Shown here: piece by piece, positions 26,697 to 36,634 of the stretch
Layout: every line of letters starts with the position of its first letter
How positions within the stretch are numbered: the stretch's first letter is position 1
NCBI RefSeq assembly: GCF_016587355.1
Contig: NZ_BNJF01000003.1
Coordinates: 62,001-126,000 of the forward strand
DNA length: 64,000 bases
Reading direction: 5' to 3'
Origin: Ktedonospora formicarum
GTDB taxonomy: Bacteria > Chloroflexota > Ktedonobacteria > Ktedonobacterales > Ktedonobacteraceae
Translations under genes and position numbers: made by a program
The notes under the pieces: model-generated
Databases searched by the model: none
Seen by the model: only the letters and a program-made list of their open reading frames with translations
Told to the model about the DNA's origin: nothing

Positions 26697-27666
26697 GTAT
26701 TTTCTGCCTTTCTGCCTGTTGCATCAAGCCGAGAAAGACCTCTTCCAATGAGGGCTCACCATACTGGACTGCACGCAGGGAAAGACCCATGTGCTCAATG
26801 AGCGTCAGCGTGTGATAGAGACTTGCCTGATCAGCCTGATCCCGTGAGATCACGCTCATACTGCCTGCGCTGCTCACGCGCAACGGTGCAAAAGCGCTCA
26901 CCTGCTCAGGCGTAAGTGGCCCTTGAAGCGTTATCTGATAGCTGCGCTTTTGAAATTGTTCCAGGAGCCTGTCCAGCGGTTCATCAGCGATCAAATGACC
27001 TTGTTGCATAATCGCGACTCGCTCACAAAGGGCCTCGACGATCTCCAATTGATGTGTGGTAAGCACAATCGTTTTTCCCTGCTCTCGGCAGAGCCGCGCA
27101 ATCCATGCTTTGACTGTTTGGGCTGCCTGCACATCCAACCCCAACGTTGGCTCATCGAGGAGTACAATGGGAGGATCAGCAATAAGAGCACAGGCAATGG
27201 CAACTTTCTGTTGCATCCCTCGCGAGAACGTGCGCACCGCTTGGTCGCGCCTATCCCAGAGATCCAGCTCGTGTAACAATTGTCCCGCACGTTTTCGAAG
27301 TGTTGCCCCATGACATCCTTTCAAATGCCCGAAATAGAGGAGATTTTCAAAAGCAGATAGGCGCCAATAGATATTGCGCGCTCCTTCCAGGACTACCCCA
27401 ATGTGCCGCATCGTCTGGCGATGTTCGTGCGACACATCATATCCATTGACCAGCGCGCGGCCCTGGCTGGGAAGGATAAGACCGCAGAGCATTTTGATAG
27501 TCGTCGTTTTTCCTGCTCCATTTGTCCCGAGAAATCCACAGATCTGCCCTCGCGGAATAGCTAGATTTAGACGGTTTACGGCGGTTTTCGCCTGCCCTGA
27601 CTGCAGACGATACTCTTTGCTCAGGGCTTCGATGACAATAGCTGGCGTGGTCTCGTTGGGCTGCAT
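26689..27666 (-). CDS. ABC-2 exporter ATP-binding protein
   Basis: The ATPase has Walker A GTNGAGKTT, signature FSRGMQQKVA, Walker B IVLLDEPTLGLD and an H-loop TTHQLE. The C-terminal ~80 residues are the regulatory extension seen in CcmA/DrrA-type ATPases. I take ATG 27666, which has GAGGAG 11 nt upstream. An ATG at 27687 is in frame, and the longer extension looks non-coding. It is followed at once by its permease. The MalT/LuxR regulator lies 200 bp upstream on the same strand and may control it. Confidence 0.9.
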   Translation of the reverse strand: MQPNETTPAIVIEALSKEYRLQSGQAKTAVNRLNLAIPRGQICGFLGTNGAGKTTTIKMLCGLILPSQGRALVNGYDVSHEHRQTMRHIGVVLEGARNIYWRLSAFENLLYFGHLKGCHGATLRKRAGQLLHELDLWDRRDQAVRTFSRGMQQKVAIACALIADPPIVLLDEPTLGLDVQAAQTVKAWIARLCREQGKTIVLTTHQLEIVEALCERVAIMQQGHLIADEPLDRLLEQFQKRSYQITLQGPLTPEQVSAFAPLRVSSAGSMSVISRDQADQASLYHTLTLIEHMGLSLRAVQYGEPSLEEVFLGLMQQAERQKIHG

Positions 27667-27865
27667 GAGCGTCTCTACTCCTCGCATAAAAAAAGCTTCT
27701 TGTTCACTATCACTTTCAGAGAAGTGAAGTGAGAAGAATGAAGAACAAGTGTTTCTCTTTCTTGGGAGTGTAGCGACCAAACCCTGCGCCTGTCATCTAT
27801 CGTAAGATAGGAAAATAGGATGAGGAAAATGCACGATGTTCCTTGTTGACCGGCACGCACGATGG

Positions 27866-30800
27866 TTAGCCAAGCAAACGCCGCCTGTGAGCTTCCGCAA
27901 GGGCCTGTGTCCGACTACCAACGCCGAGCTTGGTATAAATGGCATGGATATACCACTTGACGGTACCCAGACTCAAAACCAGATGAGCTGCGATCTCGCG
28001 ATTCGATCTGCCATCAGCCAGCAGATATAGGACTTCTTGCTCTCGCTGACTGAGCCTGTCCGGCGAAAATATCTGCGGAAGACGCTGTGGTGGCATGGCA
28101 TCCAAAAGTTTCTGAACCAAACGACGAGCGAGCCCACGTGCCGCAAGTCCTTGCAACAGCGGCCGTAATGAGGGGCCTTTATCTACAAACAGACGGTGAT
28201 ATCCTCCGGTGTTCGCCTGTACAAGGGCCTGCTGAAGCACCGTAAGCGCCTCTTCGCTGCGTCCCTGAGCCTGGAAGCTGAGGGCGCGATAGATGGAGAG
28301 ATCAACAATTCTCCCGACCTGACCTTTCGCTTCTGCATCAGTGAACCATTGCTCCACCAGTTCCAGCGCCTGTTCAGGCCGCTGGAGAGCAAGCAGCAGT
28401 TCGACAAAAACGGTCGCACAGGCATAACAGACACAACTATGCTCTTCTAGCCGGGGATAGCGCTCCCGCAGAGCACGTTCAGCGTCCTCTGGCTTTCCCT
28501 GTATGATCTGCAAGCGCATCTGAAGCGCCTCAATCTGGTCTATGGCCTGAAGCAATTTGGGGCCAGGACTACTCACCTGTATCTGCTGGCTAATTTCTTG
28601 TGATTCCTGGATCAAACGTTGCGCTGTTTCCAAGATCGCGAAAAACTCTTTCCAGGTTTCTCTCGCCAGACAGATACGAAGCAGCAGCACATACCCTTCC
28701 AGCAGATGCCGCAGATGCATCCACTGCTGACAGTACTCAATGCCTTCACGTACCAGGTGCAGTGCCCGCTCTAACTCATTCCATTCATAGTGAAGCTCAC
28801 CCAGGTAAATCAAGACTTTTCCAGCAGGAGGAGGAAGAGAGCGCCCATCTCCGGCTTCTTCACGGACCAGATCAAGCGCCTGACGGTATGTCGCGCCGGC
28901 TTGGTACAGATGCCCTTGCGCAGCCTGGAGCCTGCCCATATCTCCCAGCGCATCAAGCAAGACAAAGGGGGCCTTCTTCGTCTCGTTAAGGACGCTCGCT
29001 TCATTGAGCACTTGAATGGCAGAGGAGATGTTGCCTTGCAGTTCATACACATCGCTGAGGTTGAGGACCAGCAGGCTTTGCAGTAAGACATTATGTTCCG
29101 ATAGAGACGCGCGAGCCGCCATGGCAATGGTAATCGCTTGGGCTGTCTCTCCAGCGTTGAGCGCAAGAGCCGCACGAGCCGTCGCGATATATCCGCGGAG
29201 GTGCCCTGCGGAGAGTGTACTCGAAGGAAAGGGGCAATTCCCGGTGTTGAGCACATGCTCCGCATCAAGAAGCCACGCCTCTACTGCATCAAAACGCGAG
29301 GAAAGCAGCAGGAGAAACGCGGAGATGATCGCAAGGGGGGGCTGGGTACGGATGAAAAGATGAGGAAACGCATCTAGCCAGGACTGCAAGCGAGCCGTAT
29401 TGCCCCGCGCTAGAAAGGGTTCTGCGACCTGGATCAGACCAAGAGCGGCCAGTTCCAGATCACCAGCCATGAGCGCGTGTTCAATGGCCTGGCTCATCAT
29501 ATGCTGTTCCAGGTACCACTGTGCCGCTCGTTGATGGAGCAAAGACCATCGCTCAGGATAGTGCTGACGGAAACGATGACGCAATGCCTCAGCAAAGAGC
29601 GAGTGATATCGATACCAGGCGTGCTGGTAATCAAGGCTCACCAGAAAGAGGTTCCGGTGGTCAACGATTTCCAGGAGGTCTGACCCATCATACCATTCGC
29701 AGAGAGCACGACACAGAGCGCTGTTGAGCAGAGAGAGGATGGAGGTTTCCATCAGGAATCGTTGGACAACGGCGGATTGACGAAGAAACACTTCCTCAAG
29801 AAGATACTCGAAAATATAGCGCGTCTGTCCACTCATGGTTGCCACAAAGGTCTCTTGCTCCTGAGGCGTCTGCATACTTTGCAGCGAAAGGGCCACCAAT
29901 TGCAAGCCAGTGATCCATCCCTCGGTTCGTGTTTGCAGGCTATCGAGAGCATCGGGGCGAAGAGAAAGGCCAACCACATCCGTGAAAAAGGCGGCGATTT
30001 CAGCAGCAGTGCAGCGCAAATCACTGGCCCGCAATTCCAGGATGGCCCCTGCCGCTCGCAAACGAGCAAGTGGGAATGGCGGCTCGGAGCGACTGGCCAC
30101 AATGAGATGAACAGAGGATGGAAGATGCTCCAGGAAAAACGAAAATGTGGCATGAATGTCAGCATGGTAAATCAGATGATAATCATCGAGCACAAGAAAA
30201 CAGTCTTGTTCGAAGGTCGCAAGTGTATTGAGCAACATCGTAATCAGGACAGACGCCTGCTGGTCGTGCCTTTCAAAAGGAGGGCTGAGAGAGGGTGTCT
30301 TCAAAGCCGGATAGTACCACATCAGCGATGCCAGGATAGAGCCCCAGAAGCGAACAAGGTCATTGTCCTGTTCATCGAGAGAGAGCCATGCCACAGGCGT
30401 CTTTTGATCTTGCGTCCAGAGTTGCAACAGTGCTGTTTTGCCTGAGCCTGCAGGAGCGGAGAGCAGCGTCAGTTTACGCTCGATTGCCAGATCCAAACGC
30501 TTGATAAGCTGAGATCGCGGCAGCAGATGCGTGTGTGTGTGTGGGACAGTGAGTTTCGTCACTAAGAAAGGATCGTGTGGTGAAAAAGGATCAAAGGGCA
30601 AAAACGGGTGGTCTTTCGCTTCAGGATGAGAGCTCTCAGACGTAGCGCGATCACTGAGCTGAGACGCAATCCGGTGTAAGCGTTCATTGGAAAGGTCTGA
30701 TGTTTTGCCTAGATAGGCAGAACGCAGCTTCCCCTGTTGCTGTTGAGAGGCATACCAGTACCATCCCCCGGGCGCTGTTCTTTCCGGGCAGTGAAACAGC

Positions 30801-30948
30801 CGTGAGCGCTCTCGAAACGAAAGGAACGGTGTTGTTCAAGCCAGCCATACCATGCAGGAGAATCGAGAGGAATCGCCTCCTGCGTATCGGTTTGCCTCAT
30901 GCAGAGATTCAGATATCCATCAAGAACCTTCGGTGTCGCTTTGGCCAT
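27866..30948 (-). pseudogene. MalT-like LuxR family ATP-dependent regulator (one missing base in a G run)
   Basis: The C-terminal 911 residues (from 30601) have a STAND ATPase with Walker A APAGSGKTALL and Walker B CFLVLDDYH. A long TPR-like helical region and a GerE/LuxR helix-turn-helix at the end (LSQREQEVLYLLADGRSNRE) follow. The real N-terminus begins at ATG 30948: DSPAWYGWLEQHRSF, then FTARKEQRP, a module I associate with Ktedonobacterial LuxR proteins. The frames join at a run of five C on the plus strand (30765-30769). One extra base gives RPGGWYWYASQQQQGKLR and ~1027 residues. This is probably a sequencing indel, though phase variation at the G run is possible. The ligand and targets are unknown; the adjacent ABC-2 exporter is a candidate. 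Confidence 0.88.
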
Positions 30949-31233
30949 GCTTCTTGTTCTCTCAAACTTCTACAGAACTCTTCCTCAAACTTCTACAGAG
31001 AACATACTCTGGACGCTTCAGGTTGTCAAGGACAAATAGGCGTCCCGCTCGGGTAAAACTGAGCGGGAAAGGAGGGTAGCGTTACGTACGTGTCACCAGG
31101 GGCAGAGTAGCGAGTAATACGAGAGAGAGTATAAGAGTATACAGGAGGAAAATAGCTTTTCCTGTACACTCTCTCTTTCCTCCTTCTTTCTAGACATGTC
31201 GTCGGTCACTTGCCCAGGAGCCAGCTCTGTGCC
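30949..31233. other. Intergenic region with two hairpins
   Basis: Hairpins lie at 31046-31068 (cccgctc/gagcggg) and about 31122-31175 (gagagagt...tacagga with tcctgtacactctctc). The second is followed by a pyrimidine stretch (tttcctccttctttct), so it could terminate plus-strand transcripts. No gene is seen. Confidence 0.4.
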
Positions 31234-31677
31234 TCAATCTGGCTCCTGGGTCAACTGAAAGACGGGATGGCGTGGGGCTTCAGCAGCAAACTCCGCCAGA
31301 TTCGACTGTGGTGTGACAGCGAAAGAGGAGCGCACAAAAGGCAGAAAGCGCGTGAGATAGGTTTTGAGGAGAGGGGCACTCTCCTGCGGAGACAGCTCAT
31401 GTACTGCTAACCTCTCGTGCCAGCGACCACGTGACAGGCTCACCACTCCTGCGGCTCGCGCGTTGCGGACCCAACTCACCTCTCCAAAGGGGGAGATCAC
31501 AAAGAGCACGCCTTGCTGTTTAATGGGCGTCACCGGTAGTGTATAGCTTTTCCTCGTTTTGCGGCCCTGCACCGTCAAGAAAGAGAACGGCCCTACCGCT
31601 ATCCCCACACGATTGAGTGCCCTGAGGAACGCGCTGAAGAGACGCTGCCTCAGAGGTGGGTGAAATGGCTCCTCCAT
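31234..31677 (-). CDS. Nitroreductase/deazaflavin (F420)-type oxidoreductase
   Basis: This 147-residue protein has the split-beta-barrel pattern of the DUF385/DDN family: FLTVQGRKTRKSYTLPVTPI, LFVISPFGEVSWVRNARAAG and VSLSRGRW. Such enzymes bind F420 or a related cofactor and reduce quinones or nitro compounds. ATG 31677 has AAAGGAG 9 nt upstream. An ABM-fold protein follows 43 nt upstream in the other gene order on the same strand, suggesting a redox pair. The substrate is unknown. Confidence 0.85.
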   Translation of the reverse strand: MEEPFHPPLRQRLFSAFLRALNRVGIAVGPFSFLTVQGRKTRKSYTLPVTPIKQQGVLFVISPFGEVSWVRNARAAGVVSLSRGRWHERLAVHELSPQESAPLLKTYLTRFLPFVRSSFAVTPQSNLAEFAAEAPRHPVFQLTQEPD

Positions 31678-31719
31678 AGCACGATACTCCTTTCATATGC
31701 CTCTGCATATTCTGTTAGT

Positions 31720-32007
31720 TTACTCAGCAATCACCTGGTACAGCGCCGGGTACGACTGATAGGATATGGTCGCACGAAGCTGCTCTCCTACTTCCTGCAT
31801 CGCTGCTTGAAAATGTTGCGGCGATTCCCACTCCGCGACATTAATGAAACGGAACCTCGCCTGGGGGTCTAAGCTCTCATGGAGCCGGGTCGAGCGAAAG
31901 CCTCTTGCATGTCGGAGACGCTCGGCTACCTGGTGCCATGCCGTCTTGAATTGCTCCTCCTGACCTGCTCTTACCTCGAAGGCATTGATAAGGATCACCG
32001 ATTGCAT
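31720..32007 (-). CDS. Antibiotic biosynthesis monooxygenase (ABM) domain protein
   Basis: This 95-residue protein (MQSVILINAFEVRAGQEEQF, then FINVAEWESPQHFQAAM) matches the ABM dimeric alpha/beta barrel, typical of small quinol or haem-type monooxygenases. The start ATG 32007 has GGAGGG/AAAGGA upstream; the in-frame extension to 32046 is unsupported. The nitroreductase-like gene follows 42 nt later on the same strand, so the two are probably one transcript. Confidence 0.85.
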   Translation of the reverse strand: MQSVILINAFEVRAGQEEQFKTAWHQVAERLRHARGFRSTRLHESLDPQARFRFINVAEWESPQHFQAAMQEVGEQLRATISYQSYPALYQVIAE

Positions 32008-32624
32008 TGCTTGAGTCCTTTCCCTCCTTCTGCTACTTTCGGACAAAACAATCTCCTAGTAACACGAAGGGAGAAAGGAGCAAGTGTCAAAAGGTATCTG
32101 ACATCATCCGATCCCAGGCAAGCCACTCCCTACCGTATTTCGTCGATCTACGCTGTCCTCAAGGAAGCAACCATGTGGACGAACAGGCTGGGTTACCCGT
32201 ATATGGGGGTCGAGTATTAACAGTGCGAAAAACAACGCTAAGCAAAGACCATGTGTCCAGAAACTCATATCTGGTTCTCAGTTTGTGGACATTGATAAAC
32301 GGATAGCAATTTGTACAGCAGGAGCATGTACTCAAGCTCGCTTTTCTCGCTTGAATGGCAGAGTCCAAATAACCACTGTGCACTGACCACATACGTCAAG
32401 TATGTTCATGTTACGGCGAGGTGTCGAATGTTCGGATATGAGCCAGGTACGGAAGAACGTCCGAACATTCAGGTCCATTATTGTTTACGCCCATAGCACC
32501 TGGAATTACCAAAAACGATTCACCATCTACGGCTCCAGAGGCGGTTTCTCAACGAACCAATGGTTGTGCTGCTCAAGATTGGGGGCAAATGTGCAGGTTT
32601 GAGGGCAAAACGTGCCCACATTTC
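32008..32624. other. Intergenic region without a recognisable gene
   Basis: I see no gene I can support. A perfect 11-bp inverted repeat, gaatgttcgga (32426-32436) and tccgaacattc (32460-32470), is the only clear structure. Confidence 0.4.
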
Positions 32625-32909
32625 GGTTCTGGCTCGCATTTGGTGATTGATGAGCTTATTGGGCCATCCTGGCCTTTTCATTGAGGGCAGAAAAAGAACA
32701 CAAACTGCTGTTTCTCACATGCTTTCGCCAAATTTGGGACAGATCCGAAATCTGGGAAATCAGCGTGAAACAGAGGGATCAGCCAGGAAGACGATAGAGA
32801 AGCCCCTTCCTCCCTCGATCCATTCCCATTTGGAAATTGAGGTTCCCTTTGTGGAGAAAAAGGCGCTATGTGTCACCAAACTTCGCCATGGATGATTTAC
32901 CTCTCCTAA
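32625..32909 (+). repeat. 285-bp inverted repeat, left copy
   Basis: It is nearly identical to the reverse complement of 35742-36025. Both copies can be read as an 82-residue peptide, but neither has a family match and I doubt it is translated. The pair brackets an IS110 transposase and an SDR gene. Confidence 0.85.
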
Positions 32910-33154
32910 CAGCGGGGATGACCGATGAACTCAAAAAGCTTGCCTTACTCATGTGGAACTTTTCTCTGACGCAGGTCGTGTCACCATTTATACGAAACAC
33001 CAGAGAACGGTGTTTCCCTACTCACTGTCATTGCAGTAAATGAGAAAGACTCTCTATGTCAAGTCCTCAAATGATCAATGTGAAACCAGGCAACAATTGA
33101 GAACAGGAGGAAGAACGATGCTTCCAACACGGCATGAAGGAGTGTACCACGTCG

Positions 33155-33263
33155 CTCAGGCGCGTCAAGCCGCTGCGCTTTCCTTGACACGCCTGAGCTT
33201 GCGTGGTCAAAAAAAGGCATGCCGAGTTGAAAGGCAAAAACAGGCGCCTGTTTTGCCTGGGAG
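33155..33263. repeat. Two palindromes downstream of the IS110 gene
   Basis: About 33156-33198 has arms ctcaggcgcgtcaag and cttgacacgcctgag (one mismatch) around a 13-nt loop. 33232-33260 contains aggcaaaaacaggcgcctgt followed by tttgcct, a near-perfect palindrome. They could be part of the IS110 right end or terminator-like structures. Confidence 0.55.
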
Positions 33264-33300
33264 GCGCGAGTGTTTCGTTTCTCTGTGGTTGATTCAGCCC

Positions 33301-34515
33301 TCATGCCGCACGAGGCGCATGCTGATGTCTAGCGTGTTCAAAGATCGCAGGCTGGTAGGCTTCTCTTTTGAGCCACAGCGCAAAGAGAATGCGGACCCAG
33401 ACATTGGCCAGCGCACGGACAGCAACGCTGTGACTTTTGCCTTCCCGACGTTTGCGCTCATAGTACTCGCTAGCCCAGGTTTCGGTCTGGATGCTTTGCC
33501 AGGCAAACTGCTGCTGCACATTGCGCAACGGCTTGATGCAGGCATAGCGCCGATGCGGCTTGGCATAGTTACCACTTTCATAGGGGACTGGCGAGGTCCC
33601 AGCCAGGGCTTGCAAACTGGCCGCACCTTGATAGCGCGAGCGATCATCCCCAATTTCTGCCAACAGTCGTGGGGCAATCCGCTTGCCTGCACGAGGCAGC
33701 TTGAGAAAGAGATGACTGTCAGCATGCATCAAAAAAAGACGCTCGATCTCCTGATCATAGGCGGCAATCGCTTCCATCACAGGCTGCAATTGACGAATCA
33801 GAGCGATCAACAAACGCGATTTGGTCCTGCATGTCACGTCATCGGCAGCCAATTGGGGTTGATGCACCTGGTTCACAATCGAGGCCGCGGTCTTCTTTGG
33901 CGTTGGATGCCCAGCGCTTTTCAACACTTCAGCAATCGCTTCACACGAAGCGTTCATCGCCTCCTGCGGGGTCGGATAGGCGAGCAAGAAGTGCAAGGTC
34001 GAAGGTTGCTGCACCTTGGTAAACAGGGTGAGCGCAACCGGATAGTAGGCTTTGAGACAAGCGGTCAGTTGATTGACCAGGCGGGTTTGCATCTGGATCA
34101 AGCCATCTTGATCGCGCGTCAAGGCTTTGAGTTCGGCAATCAAGGGGCTATCGGGTTCCAGTCGCCGCAGATCAGCCAACTCCGATCGGCCGTGTTTCGC
34201 CAGCAGATAGGCATCAATCTGGTCCGTCTTGGCTCCCGATGCCGAGCGTTTGCGATCCACCGTTTTGGGGTTGACTGGATAGACGGTAAACCCAGCTTCC
34301 AACAAGTACGTAATCAACAAGCCACGAGTGGTCTCAACAATGCAGGCCAGTTCGGCCTTGTGCTCTGGACCACAGATGGCTGTCAGGCGGTTGGTCAGCT
34401 CGTCGAGGCCTTTCGAGGTGTGCATGACCCGAAACGAAGTGAGTTTTTGCCCTCGTTCATCGAGGACAAGAATGTCATGATGGGTATCTGCCCAATCGAT
34501 TCCTGCAAACCACAT
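33301..34515 (-). CDS. IS110 family transposase (bridge-RNA-type recombinase)
   Basis: ATG 34515 has AGGAGGG 7 nt upstream and gives ~404 residues. The N-terminal RuvC-like DEDD domain shows Asp in GIDWADTHHD, Glu in VETTRG and Asp in KTDQIDAYLLAKHG. The C-terminal domain has ALAGTSPVPYESG, which carries the catalytic serine of IS110 enzymes. The frame is complete, so it may be active. IS110 elements encode a bridge RNA in a non-coding end that pairs with target and donor. Structured non-coding DNA is present on both sides (34535-34700 and 33150-33265). Confidence 0.92.
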   Translation of the reverse strand: MWFAGIDWADTHHDILVLDERGQKLTSFRVMHTSKGLDELTNRLTAICGPEHKAELACIVETTRGLLITYLLEAGFTVYPVNPKTVDRKRSASGAKTDQIDAYLLAKHGRSELADLRRLEPDSPLIAELKALTRDQDGLIQMQTRLVNQLTACLKAYYPVALTLFTKVQQPSTLHFLLAYPTPQEAMNASCEAIAEVLKSAGHPTPKKTAASIVNQVHQPQLAADDVTCRTKSRLLIALIRQLQPVMEAIAAYDQEIERLFLMHADSHLFLKLPRAGKRIAPRLLAEIGDDRSRYQGAASLQALAGTSPVPYESGNYAKPHRRYACIKPLRNVQQQFAWQSIQTETWASEYYERKRREGKSHSVAVRALANVWVRILFALWLKREAYQPAIFEHARHQHAPRAA

Positions 34516-34534
34516 ACGCAGGCCCTCCTGCTGA

Positions 34535-34700
34535 AACAACGGCTCCTGGTGAGGCGAGAGGGTCCTTTTACTGCGGCGCTCACGGCGCGACTCTCCAATG
34601 ATTCGTTTTCCAGGAACCCAGGAAGGCGAAGAGCGATCTTTCTCAATTGGTCAAGCCACATGGGGAAACGAGTCTTTCGCCTTCCAGATTCGAGCGTTCA
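34535..34700 (-). ncRNA. Candidate IS110 bridge RNA region
   Basis: Between the IS110 start and the divergent SDR is ~160 nt of non-coding sequence. On the minus strand ggaaggcgaa (34677-34686) and ttcgccttcc (34622-34631) form a perfect 10-bp stem around a ~45-nt loop. IS110-group elements encode their bridge RNA upstream of the gene. The loops that bind target and donor cannot be assigned by eye. Confidence 0.35.
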
Positions 34701-34778
34701 TATCAGCAAGTGTACTGCTTGCTGTGGCCTTGTGTCGAGAAGGCCTGCTAGTAGTTTACTGTAAAAGAAGGAAACACG

Positions 34779-35654
34779 ATGGCAAGCAATGTCCTTCCCC
34801 ATCCACGCGTGTGGTTCATTACTGGCTGTTCGACAGGCTTTGGTCGTGCGCTGGCTGAAGCCGTGCTCGCGCATGGTGATCGGCTCGTGGCAACGGCACG
34901 TCACCCTGAGCGCTTACAGGACCTTGCCCGCTCGTCTCCAGCTCATGTTCAACTCTTGCCTTTGGATGTCACAGACCCACATCAGGGCCAGGATGCCGCA
35001 GCCCAAGCAGCTGTGCATTTTGGGAGGATAGATGTGCTCGTCAATAATGCTGGCTACGGCCTGCTAGGTGCCGTGGAAGAGGCCACGGATGCAGAAACAC
35101 GTCAACAATTGGGGACAAATTTCTTTGGGACTCTGCATGTGACGCGTGCCATCCTTCCCTTTCTACGCCAACAGCGCTCCGGGCATATTCTCATGATGGC
35201 ATCGGTTGATGGCTTCATCGGTGAGACAGGCGCTGGCATCTACAATGCCAGTAAATTCGCGATAGAAGGCATGTCCGAGGCGCTTGCTCAGGATGTTGCT
35301 CCACTGGGCATCCATGTGACCCTCATTGAACCAGGATACTTTCGCACCGACTTTACTGGACGATCCTTAAAGGAGGCTGCTCGCCAGATTGAAGATTACG
35401 CTCAAACCAGCGGAGTTGCGCGGGAACAGGTAAGACACATCAATGGCAAGCAGCCGGGTGATCCAAAGCGTGCAGCCCAGGCTATGATTCAAGTCGTGGA
35501 AACTGCTCATCCGCCTTTGCGTCTGGTTCTTGGTGCTGATGCTCTGGAGCGTGTTCGTCACAAGCTCCAGCAAGTGAAAGAAGAGGTTGATACCTGGGAA
35601 CCAATCACGGTCAGTACTGCCTTTGATGCCGCTTTAACCCGTCCTTCTGGTTAA
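34779..35654 (+). CDS. SDR family oxidoreductase
   Basis: This 291-residue protein has TGCSTGFGRALAEAV (TGxxxGxG), DVT, VNNAGYG, an ASVDGF Ser region and YNASKFAIEGMSEAL (YxxxK). It matches classical NAD(P)-dependent SDRs close to retinol/17-beta-hydroxysteroid-type dehydrogenases. The C-terminal ~60 residues (LVLGADALERVRHKLQQVKEE) are typical of that clade. ATG 34779 follows aaggaaacacg. It is transcribed away from the IS110 gene inside the region bounded by 285-bp inverted repeats. The substrate is unknown. Confidence 0.9.
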   Translation: MASNVLPHPRVWFITGCSTGFGRALAEAVLAHGDRLVATARHPERLQDLARSSPAHVQLLPLDVTDPHQGQDAAAQAAVHFGRIDVLVNNAGYGLLGAVEEATDAETRQQLGTNFFGTLHVTRAILPFLRQQRSGHILMMASVDGFIGETGAGIYNASKFAIEGMSEALAQDVAPLGIHVTLIEPGYFRTDFTGRSLKEAARQIEDYAQTSGVAREQVRHINGKQPGDPKRAAQAMIQVVETAHPPLRLVLGADALERVRHKLQQVKEEVDTWEPITVSTAFDAALTRPSG

Positions 35655-35741
35655 GAAGAATAGGGAAAGAGAGGAGAAATGTTTTTCTCTTTGATTGGCT
35701 CATCGGCTCTTTATGCATCAGGTATTGGTCATCCTTGCTGC

Positions 35742-36025
35742 TAGGAGAGGTAAATCATCCATGGCGAAGTTTGGTGACACATAGCGCCTTTTTCTCCACA
35801 AAGGGAACCTCAATTTCCAAATGGGAATGGATCGAGGGAGGAAGGGGCTTCTCTATCGTCTTCCTGGCTGATCCCTCTGTTTCACGCTGATTTCCCAGAT
35901 TTCGGATCTGTCCCAAATTTGGCGAAAGCATGTGAGAAACAGCAGTTTGTGTTCTTTTTCTGTCCTCAATGAAAAGGCCAGGATGGCCCAATAAGCTCAT
36001 CAATCACCAAATGCGAGCCAGAACC
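35742..36025 (-). repeat. 285-bp inverted repeat, right copy
   Basis: This is the near-identical reverse complement of 32625-32909. Sequence beyond the outer ends (gaaccacatttcgggtcatt here, cacatttcggttct there) differs within a few bases, so the repeat boundary is sharp. Confidence 0.85.
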
Positions 36026-36039
36026 ACATTTCGGGTCAT

Positions 36040-36495
36040 TTACCATCTTGGTGAGCACATGACATTTGCGTTTTTTTCAGACGTCCAACATGATTGCCAA
36101 TGCCTAATTGGGCGCGGACGCGATTGAGGTGCCCGATACTCACCTGGATGCCGAATTGTTCTTGCAGCGCTACTTGCACCTCGCGGCTCGGCATCTGTGG
36201 ATTGGCGCGGCAGATCGCCATCAGCCATTGAAGTACGGCTTCTCGCAGCTTGGCTGGGTGGCCCATGTCTTCCATCCCGCAAAGCGGCTTCTCCCCGTGT
36301 CTGTACCGTCTGTTACAGACGGTACGCGGTCGATCTACTGATGCGCAATTCCACCTGAGCTTGAGCCTTTTGCCAGGAATACCCCATCTGCATAAGCCTG
36401 ACTAGGCATGCTCTGGCCTCCTGATCGTGTTCATGGCTCCGCTCTTCCTGCCCTCTCATACGTTTTTCCTTCCCGTTCAACGAAAGCCAAACCAT
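36040..36495 (-). pseudogene. Helix-turn-helix transposase N-terminal remnant
   Basis: Two overlapping frames give LVRLMQMGYSWQKAQAQ with ISRSTAYRL, then LREAVLQWLMAICRANPQM with SREVQVALQEQFGIQVSIGH. These are helix-turn-helix segments of the kind that start many transposases. A perfect 11-bp palindrome (36303-36325) lies at the junction of the frames. No catalytic domain follows; the right 285-bp repeat abuts it. Confidence 0.55.
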
Positions 36496-36634
36496 TCTCC
36501 ACTCATTGGCAAGTCAGCACACCCAAGCTTTTACCCATCATTGTCAAGCTTGGATGGGCCGACCTCTTTTTAACGCGATTTTATCGCTGTTCAACAAGAG
36601 AATGCTTCACTCCCAGTTTCAGAGGACAAACGTT

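Noticed and set aside
32647..36003. Two nearly identical 82-residue ORFs in the 285-bp inverted repeats
   Set aside because: Identity follows from the DNA repeat; no ribosome-binding site and no recognisable protein features.
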